In this document: positions 28,557-38,777 of the stretch, in pieces
Layout of the letters: every line of letters begins with the position of its first letter
How positions within the stretch are numbered: the stretch's first letter is position 1
Assembly (NCBI RefSeq): GCF_900184895.1
Contig: NZ_FXZK01000015.1
Location: 1 to 59,772, forward strand
Direction of reading: 5' to 3'
From: Flavimaricola marinus
Lineage (GTDB): Bacteria > Pseudomonadota > Alphaproteobacteria > Rhodobacterales > Rhodobacteraceae
Length of the DNA stretch: 59,772 bases
Translations under genes and position numbers: made by a program
Notes under the pieces: model-generated
What the model was told of the DNA's origin: nothing
Seen by the model: only the letters and a program-made list of their open reading frames with translations
The model's database searches: none

Positions 28557-29504
28557 ATGACAAGTGTACTGGATCAACTTCGAGAAATGACCGTTGTCGT
28601 TGCAGACACCGGGGAGGTTGCCGCAGTCAAGGAATACAAACCTGTCGATTGCACGACGAACCCGTCACTTGTGCTCAAGGCGATGAAAGACCCTGCGTCC
28701 GAAGGCGTCGTCGCACGAGAAATCGAGGCAGGCAAGAAGGCAGGAAAGAGCGCCGCTGAAGTCACGGATATACTTACCGTGGCAATCGGGGCCGAACTCG
28801 CGGCAATCGTTCCGGGCCGGGTTTCGACGGAAGTGGACGCATGTTTGTCTTTCGATACCGACGCCTCTGTCAAACGGGCGCATCAGATCATCGATGAATA
28901 CGCTTCCCGCGGGATCGGCAAAGAGAAAATCCTGATCAAGCTCGCATCCACATGGGAAGGCATTCGCGCCGCTGAGAAGCTTCAAGGTGATGGCATTGAT
29001 TGCAACCTCACGCTGCTCTTCTCCATGGCACAAGCGGTGGCCTGCGCAGATGCGAAAGCCTATTTGATTTCACCTTTCGTGGGCAGGATTACGGATTGGT
29101 ACAAAAAGAATGAGGGCCGTGACAGCTACGCGCCGGACGAAGACCCGGGCGTGAAATCCGTGCGCAGGATCTATGACTACTACAAGTCCAACGGAATCAA
29201 GACGGTGGTCATGGGGGCGTCCTTCCGCAACACGGATCAGATCAAGGCACTTGCCGGCTGCGACAACCTCACGATCGCACCGAACCTGCTGGACGAGCTT
29301 GGGTCCGACACGGCCAACCTCACGCGGGTGCTATCGGCAGACACCGCCACTGGCGTCGATCCAATCTCGATGGATGAGGCGACGTTCCGTTGGCAGATGA
29401 ACTCGGACGCGATGGCGACGGAAAAGCTTGCGGAAGGTATTCGCAACTTCGACGCCGATCATAAGAAGCTGATAGAACTGGTCGCAGACAAGATGGCCGG
29501 CTGA
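28557..29504 (+). CDS. tal: Transaldolase
   Basis: Transfers a dihydroxyacetone unit between sugar phosphates in the non-oxidative pentose phosphate pathway. At 315 residues it is the long TalB-type form. The N-terminal [10 protein letters not shown] is conserved, K128 in [16 protein letters not shown] is the Schiff-base lysine, and [11 protein letters not shown] is the phosphate-binding region. AAGGA precedes the ATG. It stands alone, with a terminator-like hairpin after it, 0.47 kb before the apiose locus. The published apionate route does not need it, so any link is by location only. Confidence 0.93.
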   Translation: MTSVLDQLREMTVVVADTGEVAAVKEYKPVDCTTNPSLVLKAMKDPASEGVVAREIEAGKKAGKSAAEVTDILTVAIGAELAAIVPGRVSTEVDACLSFDTDASVKRAHQIIDEYASRGIGKEKILIKLASTWEGIRAAEKLQGDGIDCNLTLLFSMAQAVACADAKAYLISPFVGRITDWYKKNEGRDSYAPDEDPGVKSVRRIYDYYKSNGIKTVVMGASFRNTDQIKALAGCDNLTIAPNLLDELGSDTANLTRVLSADTATGVDPISMDEATFRWQMNSDAMATEKLAEGIRNFDADHKKLIELVADKMAG

Positions 29505-29531
29505 GCTCCGAGATACCTCCAAAACTATGAA

Positions 29532-29556
29532 GGTTGCGCTGCGACGTAGCGCAACC
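29532..29556 (+). terminator. Terminator-like hairpin after tal
   Basis: GGTTGCGCT pairs perfectly with AGCGCAACC around a 7-base loop, 28 bases after the tal stop. No T run follows, so it may rely on Rho or act as a 3' stabiliser. Confidence 0.55.
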
Positions 29557-29884
29557 GTTCACACGTATATTTCTGACACGCGCGCCCCCTCTCAATACGC
29601 CAGTGAGAAACTCGCACGGCCGTCCAGCGGCTGAAGGCAGCTCGACTGCACCCTACCCCTCCAATTCCCTGCCGGTGTTCGATCGTGCCTCACCTGGACA
29701 TACCGGTGGAGCCGCCAAGTTGACTTGGCATCCGCGCCCTGTCCTGCGGACCATTTCGCGCCGCGACAACCAGGCGCCCTCAAAAATTCAACCGATATGA
29801 TGGGCGGATGCCTCCGCTCAGGCGCGCTGCGCATCAGGTCCAACCTACCCAAAATGGCTCCGAATCCGTCACCCAGATATACTC
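29557..29884. other. Intergenic region upstream of the apiose transporter
   Basis: No gene was recognised. The right end leads into the operator-like motif at 29885-29901 and the binding-protein promoter. Confidence 0.4.
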
Positions 29885-29901
29885 ATTATACCTGTTGACA
29901 A
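29885..29901 (-). promoter_or_regulatory. Operator-like motif, transporter promoter copy
   Basis: Read on the minus strand it is TTGTCAACAGGTATAAT. It matches 15 of 17 bases of a motif at 38694-38710 in front of the apnO/oiaK divergent genes. On the plus strand it contains TTGACA at 29895-29900, which could be the -35 box of the rightward transporter promoter. It is a likely binding site for the GntR/FadR regulator at 37008, so binding would block RNA polymerase. Confidence 0.55.
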
Positions 29902-29964
29902 GGCGATGACGATTCCGACAAGATGCCGCCAATCAGTCGCGCTCGCCGTATGACTGAGAGTTAG

Positions 29965-30924
<960 letters not shown>

Positions 30925-30944
30925 GCCAACCTTCGTTGCAAACA

Positions 30945-30972
30945 CGGAATCCGGCGGCAATGCCGGGTTCCG
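30945..30972 (+). terminator. Stem-loop after the binding-protein gene
   Basis: CGGAATCCGGC pairs with GCCGGGTTCCG (11 pairs, one T-G) around a 6-base loop, between the binding-protein stop and the DUF2291 start. Such hairpins often raise binding-protein expression over the downstream transporter genes. No T run follows. Confidence 0.55.
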
Positions 30973-30993
30973 ACCTATATAGGTGGGGGAATA

Positions 30994-31647
30994 ATGCGTC
31001 GGTTGAAATGGGTATCAATTGTAGCGGTCGGTCTCCTGATCTCGCTTTCTGGGTGCAAGATCGTGAAGAACCCCGATCCCGATTCCGCTGGTCAAGCAGA
31101 TGCAAACCTGACTGACGAGGCGCGAATGGCCGCACTTGCCCGCGACATCTGGGACACCGACGTCCTGCCGACGGTCGCTGAGCACCTCGTTCCCATCGAT
31201 GACCTTCGAGTATCCCTTGCACAAAATGAGCAGGCTGCGGGACAGTCACACGGGCTGCGCCCGGAAGGCGAAGCCAATCCCTGGAACTTTGCCGTAAGCG
31301 GGTCGGGTTCGATCGTGGAGGCCAATACCACGAGTCGTGCCGCAAAACTTCAGGTTGATACGACCGGCGATGGGGCAGCGGATGTGACGGTCCAGCTTGG
31401 GCCAGTGATCCGCGGCACGGCCATTCGTGATGCGATGCCCTTCCTCATCTTCACCGATTTCCGGGACCAGATCGAGTTTGCGAAACTTGCTGGCGGCTTG
31501 AACGCCATGGCCCATGAACGCTTGTCGCTACCTGAAGGGGATATCATCGGGCGGACAGTCTCATTCGAAGGCGTCTTCACCTATCGAGACTTGGCTTCAG
31601 CTCCGGAAGTCGTCCCGACCGCACTTAGCTTTGAGGCGCCCGAATGA
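30994..31647 (+). CDS. DUF2291 lipoprotein
   Basis: A 217-residue lipoprotein with the lipobox LSGC (cysteine at about residue 21). The body is of the DUF2291 family, which accompanies ribose-type ABC importers in alphaproteobacteria and has no defined function. Motifs include DIWDTDVLPTVAEHLVPI, FAVSGSGSIVEAN and VQLGPVIRGTAIRDAMPFL. A GGGGGA site precedes the ATG. It overlaps the ATPase gene by 4 bases. Its constant company with the importer suggests a periplasmic accessory role. Confidence 0.85.
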   Translation: MRRLKWVSIVAVGLLISLSGCKIVKNPDPDSAGQADANLTDEARMAALARDIWDTDVLPTVAEHLVPIDDLRVSLAQNEQAAGQSHGLRPEGEANPWNFAVSGSGSIVEANTTSRAAKLQVDTTGDGAADVTVQLGPVIRGTAIRDAMPFLIFTDFRDQIEFAKLAGGLNAMAHERLSLPEGDIIGRTVSFEGVFTYRDLASAPEVVPTALSFEAPE

Positions 31648-33182
31648 CTGGCTCGGTCGGTCTCTCCATACGTTGCGGCACAAAGGTCTATCCCGGCACG
31701 GTCGCGTTAAAATCAGCTGATTTCGACCTCCACATGGGTGCGGTCAATGTGCTCGTCGGCGAAAATGGTGCTGGCAAATCGACAATGATGAAAATCATCG
31801 CGGGCGTCGAACAGCTTACAGAAGGGCAGCTCTTCATTGGCGACGAGGAAGTCGTCCTGCGAAATACCGACGACGCGGCCAATCGCGGCATAGGGATTGT
31901 TTTTCAGGAACTGAACCTGTTTCCAAACCTGACGGTCGCTGAGAATATATTTATCGCCCGCGAAAAGACCCGGAGAGGGATCGACGTAGACCAGTCCGCT
32001 CAGCGGGCGCGGACCCGAGAATTGATGCGCCAACTCGAACAAGACATTGATCCGGACGCATTGGTCGGTGATCTGAGAGTAGGTCAGCAGCAAATCGTCG
32101 AAATCGCAAAATCCCTTGCACAGAATGCGCGTATTCTGATCCTGGATGAGCCGACCTCCGCGCTATCCGCCGCCGAGGTCGATATTCTTTTCCGTGTCAT
32201 CGCCGATCTCAAGCGCGACGGCGTCGGTATCATCTATATATCCCACCGCCTGGAGGAACTGATCCAGATCGGTGACTACATCACGGTGCTGCGCGATGGA
32301 GTCGTTACCGGCGCAAGATCGATGGAAGGCGTCGATGTCGATTGGATCGTCCGCAACATGATCGGCGAAAGCGGCAAAGACTTTGCAAAGGAAATCGACC
32401 ATCCCTTCGGCGACGAGGTCTTTCGAGCCGAACACATATCGCTTGGCCGTTCTGGCGGTGGGCTGGTCGTCAACGATGTGTCCCTTTCACTTCAAAAAGG
32501 CGAAATTCTCGGTATCTACGGGCTGATGGGCGCGGGGCGCTCAGAGTTCCTGGAATGTGTTATCGGGCGGCATCCCGACGCGACCGGACAGGTCTTTGTC
32601 GAAGGGCAACCACTCCGCGAAAAGAACGTTGCGGGCCGGATCAAGCGCGGACTTGCATTGATCCCGGAGGACCGAAAGAACGACGGCTTGGTTCAAATGC
32701 TTTCCATCCGGGAAAACATGACGCTTTCCAGCCTGTCGCAATTCACCCGTGGCATTCACATGAGCCTGGCGAAGGAAAAGAACAGCGTCTCGGATTTCGT
32801 GAAGCGATTGGCGGTCAAAATCGCCTCGGCAGAGCACGCCGTCTCATCGCTATCCGGTGGAAACCAGCAGAAGGTCGTGATCTCCAAGGCTCTGATGACC
32901 CGTCCGCAAGTGCTCTTGATGGACGAACCATCGCGCGGCATCGATATCGGAGCCAAGGCCGAGGTGTTCCGCGTCATGCGCAAACTCGCCGCAGACGGCC
33001 TTGGGATCATTTTCGTTACATCCGATCTGGACGAGGTCATGTCCCTCTCGGACCGTATCCTGGTCATGTCAAACGGACGGATCACGGGCGAGTTCACCCG
33101 CGAAACCGCGACCAATGGTGCGCTCATCGAGGCGTCTGCGGTTGGTCACAAACCCATTTCACAGGTAAAGGATCTCGTTTGA
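31644..33182 (+). CDS. Sugar ABC transporter ATP-binding protein (RbsA type)
   Basis: A 512-residue double ATPase of the CUT2 class. The first domain has Walker A GENGAGKST (about 37-45), VGQQQIVEIAKSL and ILDEPTSAL. The second has the degenerate GLMGAGRSEF, signature LSGGNQQKVVISKAL and LLMDEPSRGIDIGAK. This asymmetry of the second P-loop is normal for the class. It overlaps DUF2291 by ATGA and the permease by one base (TGATG). Confidence 0.94.
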   Translation: MTGSVGLSIRCGTKVYPGTVALKSADFDLHMGAVNVLVGENGAGKSTMMKIIAGVEQLTEGQLFIGDEEVVLRNTDDAANRGIGIVFQELNLFPNLTVAENIFIAREKTRRGIDVDQSAQRARTRELMRQLEQDIDPDALVGDLRVGQQQIVEIAKSLAQNARILILDEPTSALSAAEVDILFRVIADLKRDGVGIIYISHRLEELIQIGDYITVLRDGVVTGARSMEGVDVDWIVRNMIGESGKDFAKEIDHPFGDEVFRAEHISLGRSGGGLVVNDVSLSLQKGEILGIYGLMGAGRSEFLECVIGRHPDATGQVFVEGQPLREKNVAGRIKRGLALIPEDRKNDGLVQMLSIRENMTLSSLSQFTRGIHMSLAKEKNSVSDFVKRLAVKIASAEHAVSSLSGGNQQKVVISKALMTRPQVLLMDEPSRGIDIGAKAEVFRVMRKLAADGLGIIFVTSDLDEVMSLSDRILVMSNGRITGEFTRETATNGALIEASAVGHKPISQVKDLV

Positions 33183-34243
33183 TGGCCGAACAATTCGTCG
33201 CCGCGCCCTCGAAGTCGAACCCGGACGCCCTTCTGGTGCTGCTCAAGGCCCGCACCTTCATCGCACTTTTCCTGGTGTTCGTGTTCTTTGCCTTCAATGC
33301 GCCAAATTTCATGTCGACAGCCAATATGGTCATCATGTCGAAACACATTGCCATCAACGCGATCCTCGCCATCGGCATGACATTTGTCATCGTTTCGGGT
33401 GGCATAGACCTATCCGTCGGATCCATCGTCGGCCTTTGTGGGATGGTCGCGGGATACCTGGTCTTGAACGGTGTCGATGTCGGACTGGGATGGTCGATCC
33501 AGTTCAATACACTCGAGATCTGTTTACTGGTTATACTGGTCGGCATGGCGATCGGAGCATTGAACGGCTTCCTGATTACAAAGCTCAACGTCGCACCATT
33601 CATAGCGACGCTCGGAACCCTGTATATCGCGCGAGGCGCCGCTATGCTCAGTTCGGATGGCCGGACCTTCCCAAATCTGAACGGCAACGCCGAATACGGA
33701 TCAGACACCTTCCGCTGGATCGGTGCGGGTGAGGTGCTGGGCGTTCCGGTTTCGATCTGCCTCTTGATTTCAGTCGGGGTCCTCGCAGCCTATATCGCAA
33801 CTCGAACGCCACTTGGACGACACATCTACGCGGTCGGGGGAAATGAGCGAGCCGCCGGCCTTTCCGGCATCAAAGTCAATCGCACCAAGTATTTCGTCTA
33901 TATTTTCTCAGGTTTCTGTGCGGCTCTGGTCGGATTGATCATATCCTCGCAGCTGGTTGCGGCACACCCAGCGACCGGGGACACCTTTGAACTCAATGCC
34001 ATCGCCGCTGCCGTGCTTGGCGGCACGTCCATGTCAGGCGGGCGTGGCAGGATCGGCGGCACGATCATCGGGGCCTGCGTCATCGGAGTTCTGTCGGATG
34101 GCCTGGTCATGATGGGCGTGTCATCGTTCTGGCAGACCGTGATCAAGGGACTGGTTATCATAGCAGCCGTGGTCATTGATCAATCGCAGCAAAAGCTACA
34201 GGCTAGGGTTGCTCTTCAAACGCAGGCGAATTTGAGCAAGTAG
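33182..34243 (+). CDS. Sugar ABC transporter permease (RbsC type)
   Basis: A 353-residue inner-membrane permease with eight to ten helices and the family motifs MTFVIVSGGIDLSVGSIVGL, NVAPFIATLGTLYIARG, VGGNERAAGLSGI and AVLGGTSMSGGRGRI. It starts with the ATG at 33182 overlapping the ATPase stop. It ends 13 bases before apsD, so import and the first oxidation are one transcription unit. Confidence 0.93.
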   Translation: MAEQFVAAPSKSNPDALLVLLKARTFIALFLVFVFFAFNAPNFMSTANMVIMSKHIAINAILAIGMTFVIVSGGIDLSVGSIVGLCGMVAGYLVLNGVDVGLGWSIQFNTLEICLLVILVGMAIGALNGFLITKLNVAPFIATLGTLYIARGAAMLSSDGRTFPNLNGNAEYGSDTFRWIGAGEVLGVPVSICLLISVGVLAAYIATRTPLGRHIYAVGGNERAAGLSGIKVNRTKYFVYIFSGFCAALVGLIISSQLVAAHPATGDTFELNAIAAAVLGGTSMSGGRGRIGGTIIGACVIGVLSDGLVMMGVSSFWQTVIKGLVIIAAVVIDQSQQKLQARVALQTQANLSK

Positions 34244-34256
34244 GGAGAGACCCGAT

Positions 34257-35273
34257 ATGAAGGGCGCATTGATAGGCTGTGGATTTTTCGCGCAGAACCA
34301 GCTCAACGCTTGGCGCGACATCGACGGGGTCGAGATCGTCGCACTATGCGATCAGGACACGCAGCGATTGTCCACGAGCGCGTCGACCTTTGGCATCGCC
34401 AGAACCTATACTGACGCCCGAGAGATGTTCGGCGACGGTGGCTTTGATTTCGTCGACATCGTCACAACGGTAGGGTCACACCGCGCATTGGTCGAATTGG
34501 CGGCCAGCCATGGCGTTCACATAATTTGTCAGAAGCCTTTCGCGGCCACGTTGGATGACGGACAGGCCATGGTCGGTGCCGTGAGAGCTGCCGGCAAGAC
34601 GCTGATGGTGCACGAGAACTTTCGCTGGCAGTCGCCAATTCAGGCCGCGATGAAGGCGGTCAATTCGGGCGCCATCGGCGAGCCATTTTTCTGCCGCGTG
34701 AGCTTCCGCTCCGGCTATGACGTCTTCTCGGGGCAACCGTATCTGGCCGAGGGCGAGCGCTTCATTATCGAAGACCTCGGCATTCACATATTGGACATCG
34801 CGCGCGCTTTTCTCGGCGATGTCGATCACCTTGCCGCCACCACACGCCGCATCAATCAAAGCATCAAGGGTGAAGACGTCGCTACGATGTTGCTAAAGCA
34901 CCGCAACGGGGCAACCAGTGTCGTGGATTGCTCCTATGCCACCCGGCGCAGCCCCGAGACCTTTCCTCAAACCCTGTTGGAGATAGATGGTCACGAAGGC
35001 ACGCTTCGACTTGATGCGGGATACAGGCTTACTCTTCAGGGCAAGACCGAGAAAATAGTGGACGTATCGCCGCCGCTGCTACCTTGGGCCGAACGGCCTT
35101 GGCACAACATTCAGGAAAGTGTTCGAACGATTCAGCAGCACTTCGTCGATTGCCTCAATGCCGGAACAACCCCGGAAACGTCCGGCGAGGACAACCTCAA
35201 GACCCTTGCGCTCGTCGAAGCGGCCTACAGATCGGCAAAAGAAGGACAAACCGTAAAGCTATCTGACAGATGA
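34257..35273 (+). CDS. apsD: Gfo/Idh/MocA oxidoreductase, probable D-apiose dehydrogenase
   Basis: A 338-residue NAD-dependent dehydrogenase. The N-terminal Rossmann domain begins KGALIGCGFFAQNQLNAW; the family EKP motif appears as CQKPF, and the second domain carries EDLGIHILDIARAF with the catalytic aspartate/histidine pair. In the described apiose route (Carter et al., 2018) ApsD oxidises D-apiose to D-apionolactone. Dehydrogenases of this superfamily are hard to assign alone; the call rests on the next gene, apnO, oiaK and the RuBisCO-like gene. It overlaps apnL by 4 bases (ATGA). Confidence 0.75.
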   Translation: MKGALIGCGFFAQNQLNAWRDIDGVEIVALCDQDTQRLSTSASTFGIARTYTDAREMFGDGGFDFVDIVTTVGSHRALVELAASHGVHIICQKPFAATLDDGQAMVGAVRAAGKTLMVHENFRWQSPIQAAMKAVNSGAIGEPFFCRVSFRSGYDVFSGQPYLAEGERFIIEDLGIHILDIARAFLGDVDHLAATTRRINQSIKGEDVATMLLKHRNGATSVVDCSYATRRSPETFPQTLLEIDGHEGTLRLDAGYRLTLQGKTEKIVDVSPPLLPWAERPWHNIQESVRTIQQHFVDCLNAGTTPETSGEDNLKTLALVEAAYRSAKEGQTVKLSDR

Positions 35274-37003
35274 CTCACAACTATGACCTCTTCGGCACGG
35301 ACGAGCCGCCTGTCGAGCGACGCGACTTCGTGATCGGACGGCTGTCCTTTTCAATCGAGAACGGAGCGCTTCGCCATTTCGGTATGGATGGAACCGAGGC
35401 CATTCGTGGGATCGCATTTCTCGTGCGCGACGGCGATTGGGGAACGCTCGTTCCCCAGATCACCGATGAAACTCTCGAAGCATCGGAATTGGCGCTTCGG
35501 CTGCAATATCAGGCCCAATACAAGACGCAAACGGCCGAGCTCACCGTCAAGGTCAGTATCCAAGCCGATCAAAGCCGCCTGATCGTTTCGGCAACCGGCC
35601 GAGCAAAAGGGCACTTCGAAACCAACCGCGCGGGATTTACGGTTCTACATCCAATTCGCGATGTGGCGGGTGCTCCGGTGCGAGTAGATCATAGCGACGG
35701 CACGTCCTCTTCGTCGCACTTTCCCTCGAACATCGAACCATGGCAGCCCTTCAAGGATATCAGCGCGTTGACCCACAACGCTGGGACAAATGCAGTCACC
35801 TGTCGCTTTAAAGGCGACACCTTCGAAATGGAGGATCAGCGCCAGTGGGGCGACGCCTCCTACAAGACCTACAACCGGCCGCTTGCAGAGCCATGGCCAT
35901 ACTTGATTCCCGATGGCACTGATTTAAGGCAGTCCGTCGAAGTCACTTGGCAGACCACGACATCCGCCAATGCATCCACCTCCGAAGAAGCGCCGAAAGG
36001 TGCGCATTTTCCGCAAATGGCATTGGTCATTTCCCCCGATGATGCAGCGCGACTGGCGCTTTCACCAATAGACCTGGAGGTCGTGAAACCGCAAAGGCTT
36101 CTATGCCACTTGGATGCGACATTGGGAGACACCTCACAACAGTTTGTCGCATTTGCACAAGCACAAGCCGCCTGCCCTTCCACGCTGTTCGATCTGGAAC
36201 TGATCTGTCGTTGCGATGCGAACCCGGAACCCGAACTTCAGGAACTTGCGGCCCAAATGGCTGCTTCGGGATTTGCGCCTTACAGCATCATGGTATGCCC
36301 CTCGGTCGACCGCCAATCCACACCACCCGGCTCCGATTGGCCGGATTGTCCTTCACTCGAGCTTATCCACAATGCTGCAGCGAACGCCTTCCCATGCATA
36401 CTTCGCGGTGGAGGTATGGCCAGCTTCTTCCCCGAACTGAACAGGAAAAGGCCACCTGTGGCGATGCTTGATTTCATCAGCCACGGTCTCTGCCCGATCG
36501 TTCATGCCGCGGACGACTTGTCTGTCATGGAGACACTAGAAGCGATCTCGCACATCACCCGATCCGCTCGGAGCATCATCAAGGACAAGGCCTACAGAAT
36601 CGGCCCGGCGACGATCGCAATGCGGCAGAACCCGTATGGTAAACGCACAATTCCCAATACGACAAACGGGCGGGTTTGCATGACAGACGACGATCCGCGG
36701 CATCGCGCGAAATTTGGTGCGGCCTATGCAATCGGGCTGGCGACCGCCCTCGCCCCAAGTGGCATCGAAGTCTGGACACCCGCGTCGCTCTATGGACCGA
36801 GGGGTGTGATCCGTGACCAAGGTGTCTGGCCATTGACGGACGCGCTGAGACTGCTTGGCGAATTGGCGGGACAACCAGTGCGAACCGCAGAAGTCACTGC
36901 CTCTAAAGCCCGCCTGACGGTCCGAGACACGGCCATCAATGTGAACCTCACAGCGCAGATGCGCGAAGGGCTCGGCCCCTATGAATGGCAAGCAATTGCT
37001 TAG
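35270..37003 (+). CDS. apnL: Probable D-apionolactonase
   Basis: A 577-residue soluble protein with no signal peptide. Its first 250 residues look beta-rich (RRDFVIGRLSFSIENGALRH, FTVLHPIRDVAGAPVRVDHSDG), and the second half resembles a TIM-barrel (FDLELICRCDANPEPELQEL, FSHGLCP-like and PTIHAADD-like segments such as DFISHGLCPIVHAADD). Length and position directly after the dehydrogenase fit ApnL, which opens D-apionolactone to D-apionate. I do not recall its catalytic residues well enough to point to them. The alternative is another sugar lactonase or glycosidase-like protein. Confidence 0.68.
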   Translation: MTHNYDLFGTDEPPVERRDFVIGRLSFSIENGALRHFGMDGTEAIRGIAFLVRDGDWGTLVPQITDETLEASELALRLQYQAQYKTQTAELTVKVSIQADQSRLIVSATGRAKGHFETNRAGFTVLHPIRDVAGAPVRVDHSDGTSSSSHFPSNIEPWQPFKDISALTHNAGTNAVTCRFKGDTFEMEDQRQWGDASYKTYNRPLAEPWPYLIPDGTDLRQSVEVTWQTTTSANASTSEEAPKGAHFPQMALVISPDDAARLALSPIDLEVVKPQRLLCHLDATLGDTSQQFVAFAQAQAACPSTLFDLELICRCDANPEPELQELAAQMAASGFAPYSIMVCPSVDRQSTPPGSDWPDCPSLELIHNAAANAFPCILRGGGMASFFPELNRKRPPVAMLDFISHGLCPIVHAADDLSVMETLEAISHITRSARSIIKDKAYRIGPATIAMRQNPYGKRTIPNTTNGRVCMTDDDPRHRAKFGAAYAIGLATALAPSGIEVWTPASLYGPRGVIRDQGVWPLTDALRLLGELAGQPVRTAEVTASKARLTVRDTAINVNLTAQMREGLGPYEWQAIA

Positions 37004-37007
37004 AGAA

Positions 37008-37736
37008 TTAGGGCTTCGCCGGCGACGTGAAGTTTGATTTTGACCGGTTGAGGTGGTCTTCCATCGCTTGAGCCGCCCGTGCGACATCATTCTCGGAAAG
37101 GCACTCAAGTATTGCCGCATGCTCTTCGAGGGTCGTGTTCTCGCGACCCGACCAAAGCAGCAGGGAAGAGTGATACTCAAAGAGCCACGTCAACATCATC
37201 TCCGTAATGGCGTGGATCAGGGTGTTCCCGGTGATTAGGGCGATGCGGGTATGAAAAGCTACGTCAGCCTTCATGAACGCCTCGGCATGGCCAAGCTGGG
37301 CTCTTTGCGCCTCGATCAGGTCGGCCAGCTCTGCCGCGTCTTTGGATGTGCATTTCTCTGCCGCCAGCCTGATACTGCCAAGCTCGAGGATATGGCGGAC
37401 CTGCTTCAAGTACTCGATATTCGAAGGCTCACTGGACAGCAAAAGCTTTGCAACATCATCGAGTTGCTGGAACGCGACACTGGCGGTCAGAGTATTCACT
37501 CGGCTCCGCTCGCCATGGGTAATGGTAATCAGGCCCTTGCTCTGCATTGATTGCAAAGCTTCACGCACAGCCGGACGTCCAACACCGAACTTTTCCATCA
37601 GAGCCCGCTCGGAAGGAACAATGTCACCCGCCGCCAGCTCGCCCGACGCAATCATTTCGCGCAGTCGCTCAAAGACCTGATCTGATAATTTCAGGCGAAC
37701 GATCTTGCTCGTTGTGCCATCGGACTTGTTTTTCAC
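37008..37736 (-). CDS. GntR-family regulator, FadR subfamily
   Basis: A 242-residue repressor or activator. The N-terminal winged helix covers about 15-80 (SDQVFERLREMIASGELAAG, SERALMEKFGVGRPAVREAL) and the all-helical FCD ligand domain about 95-230, with the metal-type residues in KADVAFHTRIA and later histidines. It starts with GTG at 37736. It is encoded inside the apiose locus, convergent with apnL and ahead of apnO, so it is the likely controller of the locus, binding the motif found at 29885 and 38694. Confidence 0.87.
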   Translation of the reverse strand: MKNKSDGTTSKIVRLKLSDQVFERLREMIASGELAAGDIVPSERALMEKFGVGRPAVREALQSMQSKGLITITHGERSRVNTLTASVAFQQLDDVAKLLLSSEPSNIEYLKQVRHILELGSIRLAAEKCTSKDAAELADLIEAQRAQLGHAEAFMKADVAFHTRIALITGNTLIHAITEMMLTWLFEYHSSLLLWSGRENTTLEEHAAILECLSENDVARAAQAMEDHLNRSKSNFTSPAKP

Positions 37737-37818
37737 TGCACGCTTGCCTGCTTCCCAATCACTGTTTCAGATTACGTCCTCGCAACAGTCGTTACAAGCG
37801 CATCGCGGCCGCGGCGAG

Positions 37819-38646
37819 TTAGGTGATCCGCTGGATACTGGCTGCGATCTCATCAGGATCGAATACCCGCTTCCAGTCATCCTTCATGAGAACAGGCTTT
37901 CCGAATTCAATTGCCTTGTTGCAAGCGTCTGAGAACACACCTTCAACCTCGCCAAAGATGACAGCCCCCAGAATATTCATATGTCCCAAAAGGAAATCTC
38001 GCGCCGCCTCCTTGGGAACGCCTCGCGCAACCACCTCATCCATTGCCTCTCGCATGATGTCCAAGAGCGACGCGCAAACGGTTTCAGACAGGCCTGGCTC
38101 CAGCAGGGCCATTTGCTCGACCGTCACCCGATGTGATCGCGCAACCGGGGCAAAAATGGTCTTCCCCACTTTCTCGCCCAGTGCGTAGTCCGCTTCGGGG
38201 CCCTGCATCAATGCGTTCACGATGCCTTGGCGCGCCGAAACCCCGCCGAAGTGATCTTTGCGATCTTCCGTCGAGTCCTCATTGTTGAAAATGGGCGGAT
38301 GGCACGGATGGCTTACGAAATAAGTCACATCGTCCCGCTTCGGAAGGTGCCCCGCAAATGGTGCGGCAGCATCCAGACACATGACGATCGCGCCGGACGG
38401 GACCTTGTCGATAATGGCCTTCGCGACCTTGCCGATCACCGTGTCAGGCACGGCAAGAACGACAACGCGCGCACCTTCGAGTGCTGCGTCCGGGTCTTGG
38501 CAAGTAATCCCCAACTCGGCTTTTAACCTCTCCCGGCCCTCCTCCGACACTTCCACGTGAGCGGTCTGGAACTCGGAGGACGCCAGATTGCGGGACAATC
38601 GAACACCCATTTTTCCACCAGCACCAAAAAGGGCAATTTTCGTCAC
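37819..38646 (-). CDS. apnO: Probable D-apionate oxidoisomerase
   Basis: A 275-residue NAD(P)-dependent enzyme. The Rossmann motif is KIALFGAGGKMGVRLSRNL, followed by VVLAVPDTVIGKVAKAI and FVSHPCHPPIFN. The C-terminal helical half resembles the phosphogluconate dehydrogenase C-terminal family (GLSETVCASLLDIMREAMDE, FLLGHMNILGAVIFG). ApnO converts D-apionate to 3-oxo-isoapionate. The start is GTG at 38646 with GGAGG 6 bases upstream. It is divergent from oiaK across a 131-base promoter region. Confidence 0.78.
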   Translation of the reverse strand: MTKIALFGAGGKMGVRLSRNLASSEFQTAHVEVSEEGRERLKAELGITCQDPDAALEGARVVVLAVPDTVIGKVAKAIIDKVPSGAIVMCLDAAAPFAGHLPKRDDVTYFVSHPCHPPIFNNEDSTEDRKDHFGGVSARQGIVNALMQGPEADYALGEKVGKTIFAPVARSHRVTVEQMALLEPGLSETVCASLLDIMREAMDEVVARGVPKEAARDFLLGHMNILGAVIFGEVEGVFSDACNKAIEFGKPVLMKDDWKRVFDPDEIAASIQRIT

Positions 38647-38693
38647 ATCGAACCTCCGAAATTGGTATCCTGCACCTACAGTCGCAGATGCAA

Positions 38694-38710
38694 TTGACAA
38701 CTGGTATAAT
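38694..38710 (+). promoter_or_regulatory. Operator-like motif, apnO/oiaK promoter copy
   Basis: It reads TTGACAACTGGTATAAT in the divergent region between apnO and oiaK and matches 15 of 17 bases of the element at 29885-29901 (reverse strand). TTGACA at 38694-38699 could serve as a -35 box toward oiaK. A related half, TTGGTAT, lies at 38662-38668 nearer apnO. It is a likely target of the GntR/FadR regulator. Confidence 0.55.
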
Positions 38711-38777
38711 AAGCTACTAATCACACCAACAAGTCAAGTCTGCTTTGCGGCAAACATATAGTGGAGGGAAAGCCAAA

